Assembly: GCA_026018925.1 (NCBI GenBank)
Contig: JAKSZU010000026.1
Span: 16,483,127 to 16,547,126 of the forward strand
Direction: 5' to 3'
Source: Tupaia tana
Taxonomy: Eukaryota; Chordata; Mammalia; Scandentia; Tupaiidae
Length of the DNA stretch: 64,000 nucleotides
Positions 14,610-32,112 of the stretch are shown here, in pieces (position 1 is the first letter of the stretch; each line of letters starts with the position of its first letter). The notes under the pieces were generated by a model. That model had not been told where the DNA came from. It was given only the letters and a program-made list of their open reading frames with translations, and searched no databases. Made by a program: the position numbers and the translations under genes.

Positions 14610-14861
14610 GATTAGGGGTCCTTAACATGGCATAAGTGAATTGGCTTCTGGGTAGGGAGATGTCACATGTTCCTTGAGAGTATCTGCAAACTTGGAGTTT
14701 GAGTACCTGAGGAATAATTTTGATACCGTTTTCTGGATTAGGGGTCCTTAACATGGCATAAGTGAATTGGCTTCTGGGTAGGGAGATGTCACATGTTCCT
14801 TGAGAGTATCTGCAAACTTGGAGTTTGAGTACCTGAGGAATAATTTTGATACCGTTTTCCT
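14610..14861. repeat. Perfect tandem duplication, 2 copies of 126 bp
   Basis: 14610-14735 is repeated immediately at 14736-14861, and the first 124 bases of the two copies are identical. Each unit starts gattaggggtccttaacatg. The unit shows no similarity to the SINE family and is not part of a longer array. Confidence 0.97.
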
Positions 14862-15599
14862 TTTGTCCCTTCCTCTTTAGTTGATTTTTATCAAGCTCAG
14901 CCTTGGTAGTGAGCCTCTTGTTGAGAGATTTGTAAATCTCATTCGATGAAACTCTTGGATAAATTTTTTTAAGAAGTTTCTTGCTCCTTGAGAGTTCTCT
15001 CTCTGATCTGAGGATAGATATGGTACTATACCATGGTGGAATACCTGTTTGACTTTAGTCTGTAGGTTGCTGTGAATTGTGTGGCAAAAAGAATTTTCCC
15101 ATTAACGTTGTTTCACAGATAGCTGACAACTAAGTTATGATCTACCTTTCACAAGTACATAGCATGTAATTGTAATGTATTGAATTTGTGTTTTTATCTT
15201 ATTTTTCCTATTCTTTTCATTAGTCTAGATTTTTTTTTTTTTTACTGCTACAAAAATAAACTTTCTGTTGATTTACATCACATTTTTTATAAACTACTTT
15301 GAATTAGTTTTGGGACACTTTCATTGTTAATAAACAAGTATTGTTTTTTCTTTTGTTCTCTGAAAATATCGCTCTCTTTCCTCATCAATTTTTTTTTTTT
15401 TTTACTTTCTGGTCTTTCTTTCTTTCTTTAACAGCTGTACACATACCAGGGTGCCATTCTGTTGACTCCAAGTATTTATCTGTAGGTCTGACATCGCACA
15501 CGTGCTCTCGTCCTGTATCTTTTAGGGGTACCTTTAAGAAATTATCCTTGGCATTGACATGTCTATTTCCCTGCAAACCAATTACCCTATTGTGGTATT

Positions 15600-15835
15600 T
15601 TTTTTTTTTTTAATTGCCAGAGAGAACGTGTGCTTGTGAGAGAGACAGAGAAACCCCCAGTGCGGCATGATGACACTGCAATCCCTTCTCCTCCATTTCT
15701 CTATCCCGTCAGGATTTGGGGTATATGAACAATGTACCTGGCATGTTTTTCAAGCTGTCAGGGCCAGGGTTCAAACTGTCTTTGACCATGTGGGATCCAG
15801 TTTCCTTAACCACTAGGCATGTGGCTAACCTGTTA
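15600..15835 (-). repeat. tRNA-derived SINE, long form, diverged
   Basis: The sequence gacactgcaatcccttctcc then ccatgtgggatccag and ccttaaccac is readable, but with many substitutions. Confidence 0.8.
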
Positions 15836-16573
15836 GTGTGTTATTTTTTATTATAGTTTTTCCTTGTCACCTCAGGCACTCGATCATTTATGTTTCTTAA
15901 TTTCTAGATCCAGTGTATCACTGCATTTCACAATGACTTCCTTAGGAAACTGTTACAGTTGTATTTTCTTCATCCTGTTAGCTAGCATGTATTTCTGCAC
16001 TGCTTGGCTTCTTATTTCTACCTGCCTCTGGTTTCTTCCCACTACTGGTCACCCACGTAGTAGGCCTTCATTAGCCTGACCTTGCTATCTGCTCCAGACA
16101 GGTTCCGTGCCTGCTCAGAGATGTGCCATAACAGTCTGTTATGTGTAGGCACGTTCCTAATTGTAGCTGTCTTGCCATGTAGCCAAGTTACTAATATAGT
16201 GGAAAACCCCCTGACTTTTAGATTATCCAATTGTAAAAATTCCTTACTTTGAAGATGGTATCATAACTATCAAAGAACCAGTGTGGGTAAACACTGAGAA
16301 AAATCTAAATTAGAAAGTTGTAAATAAATGACTTATAGAGCACAGCTTTTAAAATAGGCTTCCTTACAAGGTATAATTGAGATGTTTTTTCATGAGATAT
16401 TCACATGTCACCATGCTACTTTTCCCTTGGGGCTTAAAGTACATTTTGACCTTACTTTCTATAACTACATACTTAGACTGCCTTAAACAACAGGGATTTT
16501 TGTTTTAATTTTTTAGAGTAGCAGGGACTTTGGCAAGAGTGTTTTAGATTATCTACTGTGGGATTACCAAACC

Positions 16574-16662
16574 CATTATGGGATGGTCCACTCCTCACAC
16601 TATTTAATGGCCTTATGGAGCAGGGCGGCCATCCTGCTGTCCCACTAAACCATCCCATTATG
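16574..16662. repeat. Imperfect inverted repeat (hairpin-capable)
   Basis: cattatgggatggt at 16574-16587 pairs with accatcccattatg at 16649-16662 (13 of 14 positions), with a 61-base GC-richer loop. Confidence 0.6.
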
Positions 16663-17448
16663 CCACACAAATCCGTTTTATTGCTCACTAGGGTATCATT
16701 TAGTGCAATGCAGTAGTAATTTAATGCCACCCTAGTGGCTTCAGAGAGTTACTGCTACATCGGCAGGAAGCTTACATTTTTCCCAGGGAATGATTTATAT
16801 ATTGGGAGGAACTGGCTGACCTGCTATATAACTTTGTTGCACAGATTAAACCTTGGCATCATCTAGTGGGCCCGTACTGAGCCATTTCTCACACCCGTGC
16901 TTGCCAAGAAGTATGTTAGGATGTGAGCAGACTTAGTGTTCCTGCCATGCTGGTTCAGGTGCATTTGTGCATGTGTGTTGTCTTAATGTCCTCTCACAAC
17001 CTTTTCTCTTCTGTTGTACTTAAACATCTATAAGATCCACCGTTGTCTTTTATCCTTTCTTCCCTAGATGTAGTGGTACTTAAGGCTTCTAATGTATTTA
17101 TCTTACTTAGTGTTCTTAGGATTTACCTTTGTCTTAATTTCACCCTTTAGGGGGAGAGTTACGTAGTTACTTTATTCCCTGTTTATAACATTCAAGCCAC
17201 GATAAAGATTCAGTATTAGAGTTAAGAAGAGTGTTGTGAAATAGAAACTGAATATCATTTTTCTTTCTTGGCAGACAGTCTTATAACTCTATTCTTAGGG
17301 TTTTAAGATGAGTATGAATGAATTATCTGATGCTCTCACCAAACCTGAAAGACTTCGTTTTTTTTTTTTTTCAAATGAATGATTTTGCATGGATTGGCCT
17401 TGTATTAATGGTCTTGCTAAGTTTGTTTCTTATCTGTTTAACTTGTAT

Positions 17449-17566
17449 GAGGGTGCTTCAAAAGTTCAAGGAAAATCAAATTAAAGTAATTATTTTGGTG
17501 CAGACCATTTCTGAAATCCATGCTTTATCATGTATGTGTTTTCTATGAACTTTTTGAAGTTCCCCT
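17449..17566 (+). mobile_element. MITE-like inverted-repeat element, copy 2
   Basis: Left end gagggtgcttcaaaagttca then aggaaaat; right end tttctatgaactttttgaag then ttcccct. The interior has attattttggtgcagacc, which recurs reversed in the copy at 27216-27312. Confidence 0.65.
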
Positions 17567-17751
17567 GGTATGTCACCAGTTATTTACTTTTCATCAAGGC
17601 ATATTGCAATTTTTAGTCATAAATATATTTAAAACCTGTAGTTCTTGTAGATGTATTCATGTACCTGATGTGTGCTTTAAAAGGCACAACCTTGTCAGAG
17701 GCCTTTCTTTTGTAATGTTATAGTGATGCAGTTGTTTTATGTATTTGTTGA

Positions 17752-20936
<3,185 letters not shown>

Positions 20937-21061
20937 ATGTCCGGCAGGATAATGCTGCTGGCAGAGCTGGCTCCAGTAGCCTTACGCAGGTGACGGATCT
21001 GGCACCTTCCCTGAATGACTTAGACAACATCTTTGATAATTCGGATGATGAGGAACTTGGG
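20937..21061 (+). CDS. MED13L: MED13L exon 13 (about residues 782-823)
   Basis: Acceptor cctctctacag, donor cttggg|gtgagt. It encodes [20 protein letters not shown] followed by the conserved [20 protein letters not shown]. The acidic [10 protein letters not shown] motif is kept in MED13 as a DLDNLFNSDEDE-like element. The exon ends on a codon boundary. Confidence 0.95.
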
Positions 21062-22001
21062 GTGAGTCTGCCAGAACTGCTAACGCACATCTTGCTGATG
21101 GCAGGGCTTTATGTTGGTGTTCTAGTATTTCCTTACAGCTTTATGTCGGTGTTTCAACATTTCCTTGTAGCTGTACCTGTTGAGTTTGGGGACTCTTCCT
21201 TTGGTTCTGAGTGTTCTTTAAAAGTGTTTGTATACTTTGAAAAGATTCAAGAATGGTATTAGTGTATAGCATCTCTTGAGTTAGTTTGTTGATGGCTTCT
21301 TGTCATGAGTCTTAGTTTAGTTCTAAGTATTAAAATCTTTCATGTTTATTTTAAAACCTTCTAAACATCACAAAACTAATAGAAATATATTACATAATCC
21401 CTTTAGATCAAATTAAAAAAATAGTGCCCACATAGCTTTTTATTCATGTAGTAAGCCAGAGGTTAGTCTGCATTTTGGGAGGTCTATAAGTATGATTTAT
21501 ACTTTTTAGGCTCCTCACGTCATGGTAGAGAAATGGAATTTATACACACAGAGGTTAAATAATACAGAGAATCATGATTAAAATGACAGATAAGAATTAG
21601 AATTCTTTGGAAATCAGATGAGTTAAGAGTCAGGAAATATGTGTCCCCATCCTTGTAACAAACTTTGTACGTTTGGCAAATGTAAGTGCCCATTATTTCC
21701 AGGAGACTATGAGTTGAATAAGATAGACTGTTTTTCCAAAGAAGTCAGTTTATTGGTGTCGTTTTTCTCTTTTTATCCATTTGTTGTCTTACCTACCTTT
21801 TATTCATCTATTTTGCATATGTTTGTTAATCATTTATGATTAATTTCTTTGTGGCAGATATGAAGGCTAACCATTGAGGTTACAAACATGATTAAATTAC
21901 TGCCCTTATATTTGAGGCACTCACAGACTTCAGGAGAAACAGCAGATAAATAAAGTTACAGCATACTTCCTGCTGTGAGTCCAATAGTAGACCTGAATCT
22001 A

Positions 22002-22296
22002 GGGTCAGTAGGTGGTGTAGTGGTTAAAGCCTGGATCCCACATGACTGACTCCACAGTTTGAGTCCCAGATCTGGTGTCTTAAAAAATATGCCGGTATGT
22101 GTGCATGCATACCAAAACTCCTGAGAGGAAAATGGAGGATAAGGTTTACAGCTTGATCATCCCCCATAAGAGGGGTGATTTCACACTTTTTCTCTCTGTC
22201 GCTCTCTGATGAGTGCATGCACTATAGCAAAAATTGAATCAAAAGAAAGAAAAAAAAAGAAGGAAAAGAGAAGTGAAGAAGAAAGAAAAGAAAGAG
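22002..22296 (+). repeat. tRNA-derived SINE, long form, older
   Basis: Duplication acctgaatcta (21991-22001) and acttgaatcta (22297-22307). The A tail has evolved into a 60-base GAAA-rich tract. Confidence 0.87.
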
Positions 22297-22836
22297 ACTT
22301 GAATCTAAAGATCCTGAATCTAAAGATGCTGGTCATTCAAATACAGAGTGACAGGAGCAGTGTTTTAAGTTAAGTCTTGAAGGTTAAATAGAGATCATGT
22401 TTTCTAAAGTCCAATCTAATTTTAAAATGTATCGAATTAACAGATATGATACACCATTAGTATTATAAGGACTTAGAAGATGATGAGACCATAATGCCCT
22501 CGAAGAATGCATTTGACTTAAAATATGGAAAGACTGGAATCAGTGAGAGGCAGGGAGGGACATAATAGTTTGAGTGTGGAGTGAGTGTTGACTAAGCAAC
22601 AATGTGGGACTAGGTTGGCTTTGGGGGATAATGAAAAGACCGCTGGTCTCCTTCCTGACGGTGGGTAGAGACTGATGGGCCTTTAAAAAGAATATATGAT
22701 ATGAAGAAAGCAAGAGTTCTTTTTGGTAACTTTTGTTGCATTGGAACTTGCGGACTTGAATTCAGGCATTAGTAGCTACTTGAAGGAAAAGAACAGGACA
22801 GTGAGAAAAATTCTGGTTGAAGAGTTAACTCATTTC

Positions 22837-23108
22837 TGGGAACCAGCAGTTAGCGTAATGGCTATGTCGCTGGACTCCCACATAGTCGACCGCGGTTCAT
22901 GTCCCAGACCCGGTGGCTTAAAATTCATACCGGGCGTGTGTGCGTGTGTGCCCAAGATCCCGAGAGGAGAATGGAGGAGAAGGGATTGCAGCGTGACCAT
23001 TCCCCCTGGGGGGTGATTTCTCACTTTCTGTCTCTATGTCTCTCTCTGTCTGACGAGTGCACGCGCCCTGTAGCGAAAATCTCTCTCTAAAAAAAAAAAA
23101 AAAAAAAA
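22837..23108 (+). repeat. tRNA-derived SINE, long form, very young
   Basis: Perfect 16-bp duplication agagttaactcatttc at 22821-22836 and 23109-23124. Confidence 0.94.
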
Positions 23109-24328
23109 AGAGTTAACTCATTTCCTTATTGTTGATTTGGGCGTTGTTGGTGGTTTTTAACTTAACTACGTCCGGAAAGCCAAGCATGGCCTTGGATTGG
23201 TCTTTGTGATCCCAAGGATTAGGCTAGGTATTTTGGTGGTTAACAGTGGAAACAGAGTCTGAAAAAGGAAAGGGATCACAAATAAGAGAAGTAGAAAGGG
23301 AGAAGATAAAAAGAAAAAAAAAAAAAGCAAACCGTGTGGAGCAGCCAGTACTATTCCTGGCCACCATCCCTGGTGATTGTCGTCTCCACTGTGGGCTGTT
23401 GAACGTATTTTCTGTATAGCATATGAATCATCGTTGGACTTAACGTAGACATGTTTATGTTTTTAGAATGTATTTTTGGTAGTGTTAATATGCAGAGAGA
23501 ATTGGACATTTTTAAATGGAGTATTTATTTCTGAGATGAGGGGTTCATACTTTACCATGACTTCTAGTCTGGCATTTAATCATGTAAAATAGTTTACCTT
23601 AGGATCTATAGCTAATTCATCTTACTAGTAAATGCAGTTGAGAGGCTGTTGTTTTCATCTCAGATGTCTTTGAACTTAATTTTACATTTCAACTCTATGC
23701 CATTGCATAAGTATAAATAAATAAAAGGTTTTTATTTGTGAAAATGCCTTTTTTTTTTTTGCTGCATGTTATTTTAGTCCCCAATTCATTTGAGTAAGGG
23801 ACTTGATTGGTTTTAGATAACAGATCAGAGGAAAAACCTTGTCTGTTTTAATAATTTTATGAAATAAGGGTTTTTTTGTGAAGATGAACAGTAAGTATGG
23901 AAATACATACAGAAGAGCTATAGTTCATTGTGGCAAAAAATGAAAAATAATAGCTTTGGAGGTTTTGAGCCACTTCTTTTGGCTGCCTCCTAAACAGAAG
24001 GAAACCAGACCAATTGACAGTCACTGCTGAAAGCACCTCCGCAGCGCTTTCACAGTGTCTGTGCGACTCCTCCTCCAGTGGCCGGGAGGGGCGGGCCGTG
24101 GGGGCCTGCCAGCGCGGCTCTGATGGCACAGTCTCCCCGCCCAGGCCCATGAGGAAACACACAGTCTCTCATGCCCCATAAGCGTGTAACCATCTCCTCT
24201 GTGTCACCATCTGCTCTTTCTAGAGGTTTACCTCGTGAACATTCCCTTATTATTAAGTATCAGTGCATATATGCTAGGAAGTATTTGACTGCAGCGCTCC
24301 TTATCCACAAGTGCGCTCCGCTGTTTAA

Positions 24329-24454
<126 letters not shown>

Positions 24455-26954
24455 TAGGGGAAAGGACCGAGCTGAGCTTCAGCTCCCTGCCTGTAACGTA
24501 CATGTCATGTTCTCCTGTCCTGTGTGATGTTTCTCAAGTTCTCTTCTTGCTCCTTTTGCCAGAATTCTGTGAATTAAAACTTGTATCAATTAATATTGCT
24601 GAGATGGTAGGTAGCTAAACCTATACACAATCATTTTGATTTGAATTCCTTGTCATTTGTTTTCAAACTAAGAATTAACTTCTATAAATTAAATCTAGAG
24701 AAACATTATTTTAGGTTTGTTTTTCTAATAGTCCTTTCCTAGTACAATGAATGCTGCACCAATGAGTTTCAGCGTCGTAGTCCACCATAAGACCTTGTGT
24801 AAAATGTTTAAGTTGTCATAAATTGAATTCCCTCAAGGATAATGGGTGTTTTCTGTGATCTTTTTCAAGATTCATACTGAAATTTTTGTGTTTTCTTTGA
24901 GGTCAACTAGTTTTACCATATATGCTAACAAGAAGAGAAACCTCCTTTTTTTCTAGTACTTTTTACCCTAAAAAAACATGTTATTCTACAAGAGAAAAAG
25001 GATAGCTTATGTGGATCGTCTGAAGCAGGAATGTAATTCCATTGCAAATCATTCTTTAATATCTTCTCATTAACTTCAGCTGGTAATGAGGACAAATTGA
25101 GGGGAAAAACCACCATGTCACAGGGATGAGTCAAAAAGTTTTATGAACCTATAAATGTAGTGCTGATTTACTCAGATGTAGAAGTGGGAAGTATTCAGAG
25201 ATTGGATTTTGACAGCTTTAGTGGATCCATAGCTTTGTAAAATATGCAAAGCTTTCTCAAGCATGACATGGATGAAAATGAATAATGATAGCCAGGCAGT
25301 TGCTGTAGTTTTTTTTTAATTAAACATTTTTCTTTTTTTATTACCCTGCACTGCAGAATTTTACAAACATAGGACTTCCCAGATTAAAAGAAACTATATT
25401 AGAATAGATACATATGGAATGGGTCAGACGAGTGAATTTTCTTCTTGCATTGAGCCAGTTAATACTTTGCCTTTTTTTGGCATGAGGTCATAAGTAGCAG
25501 TGTGAAATATTAAAATGTTGGAGAACTTGTCCAAGCTTATTCACTCACAGACATCCTGCTAGTTGGTGTCATTATTCAGTAATGTATACTGTGTACTCAG
25601 TCCTTTGTCTCATTTTTATTTAGAGAAGAATTATCTCATAAAGAAGCTACCCAAAGTTTTCTGATAAGGTACAGGTTACTGTAAAAACTAATGAATTTGA
25701 AATAGAGCATACACATGTTAGCACCAAGAAAACACAAGAGTCAAGATCCGTTTAATATGTGGCAAGAATGAATTGAGAAGTACTGTGTCTGTAGTCTAGA
25801 AACAGTTTTCATCTTTGCAGTAGCCTTGCTGGACGTTGAGGTGGGAAATGGGCACGTTATAAAACGTAATGTCAGCAACAGCACTGTCTGGGGAAAGTAC
25901 AGAGAATCACGAGTGGGAGCCAGCCACATGACAGGTTTTCCATTTTATAGTGGTCATGTTAAAGTAAAAAGAAATAATGTGTTTTATTTAACTTAATGTA
26001 TCCAAAATAGTGTAGTTTTTATATGTAACCAATGTAGAAGTTACAGAAGTACTTTCCGTTCTTTTGTTGTGTTTGTACTAAGTCACTGGGTCCACTGTGT
26101 GCTTTGCATACGCAGCCCGTCTCAGTTTGGCCAAACCTCATTTTCAGTACTCAGTCCCTGCATGTGACTAGTGGATACTGTGTTGAAGAGCCCAGGTTCG
26201 TATCTATTTGTGTATGTAATAAAGAAGACAACGATAAATAGTAGCACACAGGTTTTATTTAGCATCATGTCTATGTTAAGGTAGTATTGCCTTACACTGA
26301 AGTAAAAAAAAGTTTTGGCTATTTTTTAGGCTTTGTCATTAACCAGTTGCTAATAGAAACGCGCCCTTTTTTTTCATTTTTTAGTCTTTAAAAGCATGTC
26401 ATTTTGAATTACTAGTCTCTTAGAAGGCAAAATGAGAGTTGGATTTTTGAGTTGACTTCATTATTCTCCAAGAGCACTTGGTATTTGCAAAAGACTCTGC
26501 TAGGTGAGGAGAATATGAGAAGTCAGCCATTCTCCCTGTTGGAGAGCTTCCATCTGTTCGTGAATACTGGCAGTTGAGGGGGGGAGATGGTTGGTGTTTG
26601 TACTGAATTCCAGCCGAAGTGCAGTCAATGTTACAGGATAGGCAGACATCGCACCTGCAGTCCCTACTGTCACCTTTTCTCATACACACATTAGCCATTC
26701 TCTAGAGGAAGACGGAAGAGGCAAACCATGTGGCTCTGCTTTGGAAATAGACAAAAGTATTTCTCTGGGTGTCTCTTTGGCTGTACCCACTTTGAGTTCA
26801 GTTCCTTTGATAATCTCAAAATGTCTCTAGGGTCATCTCTTTTCAGATATTCCCTGTAGCTTAACAATAGTCCCACCCTTTTCAGTCAGTCTAGAATTGG
26901 AAATAGGAGTGACTAATGTGTGCTGACTTCATTACTTCACGTACAGAGTGTTTA

Positions 26955-27090
26955 CATGGCTGTGGCAAAGTGTTCGCTTCCGTACGTACATTATTTCATT
27001 TACCATTCACAAGGAGTGTGAGATTGGCATTCACATTTTCCAGACAAAGAAAACTGAAGTTAGAGAGATTGAGTCTTTCTTAATATTCAA
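26955..27090 (-). repeat. MIR fragment
   Basis: Antisense MIR words: cattatttcatttaccattc, ttttccagacaaagaaaact, gaagttagagagattgagtc. Confidence 0.55.
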
Positions 27091-27215
27091 GATTGGCCAA
27101 GATCACTTTTTAAAGTGAATCTCTAGCAGATGGAATTTTATCTATGCAGTTTTGGGACTTTTTTACCTTTGATAAAAATTTAACAGGGTAGCTGTTACTT
27201 TGAAAATCCATACAT

Positions 27216-27312
27216 GAAGGGGTTTTTAAAAAGCTTATGGAAAGTCTGTATTGACAAAAAAAAAATAGTGCATGAATTTCAAGTATTTTTGCACCAAAAT
27301 AAACCCATAGTT
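27216..27312 (-). mobile_element. MITE-like inverted-repeat element, copy 3
   Basis: gaaggggtttttaaaaagct then tatggaaagt, followed by atttttgcaccaaaataaac, which is the reverse complement of the interior of copy 2. The far end merges with the poly-T of the adjoining SINE. Confidence 0.5.
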
Positions 27313-27349
27313 TTTTTAGGGGGAGAGAGGGGGCTCTAGAGCATGTATG

Positions 27350-27390
<41 letters not shown>

Positions 27391-27594
27391 GGAGGGAGGG
27401 AGGGAGAGAGAGAAATCACCTCCAAGGGGTGATCACCATGCCACAGTCTCTTCTCCTCCATCCTCCTGTCAGGAATTTAGACACTCAAACACAGCTGCCC
27501 AGTGTGATTTTCTAGCCCGCTGGGTCTGGGACTTGAACTGCAAAGTCAGCCATGTCAGATATATTACCTTAACCTCCATATCACCTGCTGGCAC
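27313..27594 (-). repeat. tRNA-derived SINE, long form with expanded GA microsatellite
   Basis: The purine section has expanded to (GA)n followed by (GGGA)n at about 27353-27415. The head is readable (gggtctgggacttgaactgc). Confidence 0.85.
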
Positions 27595-27627
27595 CAGACT
27601 CATACTTTAGTCCCTGTTCCCTGGACT

Positions 27628-27815
27628 TTTTAAAAATAATTATTTATTAATTTTATTTATCAATTTTTAAAATTTGCTATAGAGCATGTGCATTCACCAG
27701 AGAGAGACAGAAAGAGAGAGAGAAAGTAAGAAGGCAAGCCGCCAGGACCAGGACTTGAGCCGAGGTTAGCCATGTGGGAATCCAGTGCCTTAACCACCAT
27801 GCCACTGTGGGCCCC
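27628..27815 (-). repeat. tRNA-derived SINE, intermediate form
   Basis: Short-form body, but with the 3' motif of the long form (tttgctatagagcatgtgca then ttcacc) in place of the ggtcaaattaaaat end. Confidence 0.8.
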
Positions 27816-27930
27816 TCCACACATTTTTTGAAATCCTCTCATGACTGTATTAGGTAGCATCAAAGAAGTCAGGAAGCCCTAAGTGGAAAGTGCTTTTATT
27901 ATATTTCTTAGAGGAAATATAAAAACTAAT

Positions 27931-28196
27931 AATTTTTTTTTCTTTGAGAGGTTTTTGTTATAGGACGTGTGCTCTTGCCAGAAAGACAGAGAGACAGACA
28001 GAAAGAGAGAAACTACCCCCCGCAACCTCCGGGGGAATGGCCCACGCCATAATCCCTTCTCCATTCTCCTCTCGGGATCTTGGGCATGTGCACACACGTG
28101 CCTGGCATGAGTTTAAGCCACCAGGTCCAGGACTCGAACCACAGTTGACTATATGGGAGTCCAGTGACAGCCATCACGCCAACTGCTGTTCCCTAG
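27931..28196 (-). repeat. tRNA-derived SINE, long form
   Basis: Duplication aaaaactaat at 27921-27930 and 28197-28206. Confidence 0.88.
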
Positions 28197-29551
28197 AAAA
28201 ACTAATTCAATAAAACCATTTCGGGTAAAATCTTTCACCATAGAATACTTGTAAGTAAATGTAAAACTATATCTAATCTCATTATTTTAACTTGAAGGTA
28301 ATTTGTATAATTTTTATATTTCCCAAAGATCTACATCAGTGATAAAGACCTTAAGGCAATGTGACTTTGAAGATTTCATGAAGAGCATCATAGTTTAAAA
28401 TATGGCACAAATTAACTTGACATTAAATGTAATTTTTGGCTTGAGGAAAGGAATAGAGACTAAAGGTTAAAGGTGATGGCTGTATTTTAAGTATAACCTG
28501 ACTGTATTAAAGTCTTCAGCTTTGTTTTAAAGGAAAACGTACTGATCTGGTTGCTGGTTCATTTGAGTAGCTAGTGTCTTTGGTAGTTTCTTGTTGGACT
28601 TGGTTTATATCCATATTTCTATCATTGTTACATTCCTTAAGGGTAGAATGTTCTTACAGCAAGAAGGTGCCTTGGAAATCAGCTTGAGGGGTTTCATTGA
28701 GTCGAGTTCCTTTTTCTTTTTTTCCTTAGAAGCAGCAGGTACCATTTTGTCTAATGAAATCTTGTACAGAATCTATTATAGACAGCGAGTAGAGGTGTAT
28801 CTGGTCTAGTGGAAGTCAAAGGATCTGAAACCCTGCGTGCTGACTTCTCCGTCATGTTTTACAGGTAGCACCTGAGGCCAGGAGAGGGTAAATGGCTAGG
28901 ATTGTGTAATTATTTGGGCTGGGAGGCAGAGTGAGGGATCTGGTCCAGAAGGCATCACTTTCTTCTCTGCTACCTTTTGCTGGGGTGGTTAGAAGCTCTC
29001 CCTCCCCTCACAAATAAAGGGGAGCAAGCAGACCTGTTGATCACAGGTTTGAACAACAGAATCACACACCAGGGCAGCCTTCCCTGTTAGATAAAGGAAC
29101 CTGACCCAGCAAAGCTATGCCCCAATCCCCTAGTGTGTAGACCCCCACTCACTGTGCCTCCTTTACACAGCTCTGCCTCAGACTAGCCCAGGGCTGAGCA
29201 GTGTGGAGTTCTGTACTGATTTCTGATTCAGAGCTGAAAGTCAGAGCTCAGTCTCTTCATAGTTACCACTGCCTTTAAATAGCGTAGTAGCTAGAAAGAA
29301 CAATAGCATGCGAAATTGAGGCATCAAATACAATTCCAAATCACCAATTTAAACTTTGGCTCTGAACTCATAAATCATTTGCTGCAGAGGATGCCCTCTG
29401 GTGGCCAAGGTTTTCAACCACAACTTGCATTTTAGTCCATTACTCCTATTTTTAAGTATAAAAGTAGTAATAATAAGCCAAAGTTAGTGATATTGGTTAC
29501 CTTGGGTATATTAATGCAATTAAGAAACAAAGATTGGTAATCATCTTTCAG

Positions 29552-29820
29552 ATTATTTTTTTAGAGAGATTTCAGCTATAGGGCATGTGCACTCACCAGA
29601 GAGACAAAGAGAGACAGAGACAAAAAGTGAGAAATCACCCTCCCCTGGGGTGGGGGGATGGCCACACCGCAATCCCTTCTCCCCCATTCTCCTCTTGGGA
29701 TTTTGGGCATGCACCAACACGAGCCTGGCATGAGTTTCAAGCCACCAGGCCTGGGACTTGAACTGTGATTGACTACATGGGAGTCCATTGATGTGACCAG
29801 TACACCATCTGCTGGTCCCC
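29552..29820 (-). repeat. tRNA-derived SINE, long form
   Basis: Typical order, with ttcagctatagggcatgtgc at the tail side and atctgctggtcccc at the head. No clear duplication. Confidence 0.86.
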
Positions 29821-30367
29821 AGAGTATTTCTTAAAAGAACTATTAAGTTTCATCTTAACATCAATCTGAATCATTTTAATATCCATCTGAAAAGAGAGTT
29901 TTAAACCATTTCCCCAAAAGCAGGTATGATTGTAGTAGTTTTGTTAGACTAGCTGAGTAATCCTACTACATAGAAACCACCATTTTGACTCCAGTTATAT
30001 TTTCTGTAATATTTCATATGCACTTGCAAGCAGGATAGAATTTATGATATTATCCTCCATCTTCTCGCTTCTACAACAGTTTCTACTTAATTCATCTTCT
30101 TAGAATTTTTAGTATTTAGTTGTTGGGAGAAAAATACATGTTATGTAGACTTTGTTCACTTAGCTAATATGAAACCAGATACAAAAGCATCAAGAGGGAG
30201 GTGGTAAAGTTCCAGAAAAGAATAATTTTGGCTGATGATCTTTATAGTGGCTTCCATTATTAATTTCCTTTTATAGAACTGATGAGACTATTAATTTGAC
30301 ATCATCTTGGTACTAAGTATGTTGCCTGAACATAAACTAGGATTTTTTAGAAGGCCAACCTGTTTAA

Positions 30368-30910
<543 letters not shown>

Positions 30911-30920
30911 TTTAAATTGG

Positions 30921-31176
30921 GGGGCCAGCAGTTAGCCTAATGGTTATGTCACTGGACTCTCATGTAGTAGACCTCGATTCGAGTCCCGGACCCAGTGGCT
31001 TAAACTCACACCAGGCACATATGCATGTGCTCAAGATCCCAAGAGGAGAAGGGATTGTGGCATGGCCATCCCCCCTGGGGGGTGATTTCTCGCTTTCTGT
31101 CTGTCTGTCTCTCTCTTTCTGGCAAGCGCATGTGCCCTGTAGCAAAAACCTCTCAAAAAAAAAAAAGAAAAAAATG
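30921..31176 (+). repeat. tRNA-derived SINE, long form, inserted into the 3' duplication of the previous copy
   Basis: Flanked by tttaaattgg (30911-30920) and tttaattgg (31177-31185); after it the older target sequence resumes with tattatt. Confidence 0.88.
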
Positions 31177-31343
31177 TTTAATTGGTATTATTTATGTGTT
31201 ATATATACATAAGTTCCTAAGAATTCTTTGACTTGCATCATGAGGTATGTACCACATGTCATATTATAGTGTCTTTTGATTAGTATGAAATTTTAGCACT
31301 AGCACTTTTCTACTAATCAGATATAAAAAATACTGGATTATGA

Positions 31344-31800
<457 letters not shown>

Positions 31801-31904
31801 AGTTTTTATCCTCAAGCATGTATTTGAAGTGATTGGCCCAACCATGGTGGCACAGGTGGTAGGCTGCCGCGCAAGACACTGGAGCCGTGGGGGAGGCTCA
31901 GGTT

Positions 31905-32015
31905 CTGATGCTGGGCCAACCTTGATATGGCAGGCATGGTGATGTGCACCTGGATCTTAGCTCACTGGGCAGGATGGGAACAGCTTGGCATGTGAGAACC
32001 TGTCAAAAATACCTC
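31905..32015 (+). repeat. Possible 7SL-like SINE fragment, sense
   Basis: ggcaggcatggtgatgtgca then cctggatcttagctcactgg resembles the 7SL start; preceded by a tRNA-like tggcacaggtggtaggctgc. Confidence 0.35.
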
Positions 32016-32053
32016 TCTCTCTGTCTCTTTCCATAACCTCCTTCATTATAAAT

Positions 32054-32057
<4 letters not shown>

Positions 32058-32090
<33 letters not shown>

Positions 32091-32112
32091 AAGAGAGAGA
32101 GAGAGAGAGACA
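32058..32112. repeat. (CA)n(GA)n microsatellite
   Basis: About 14 CA units, then ATAGAAA and about 11 GA units. Confidence 0.95.
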
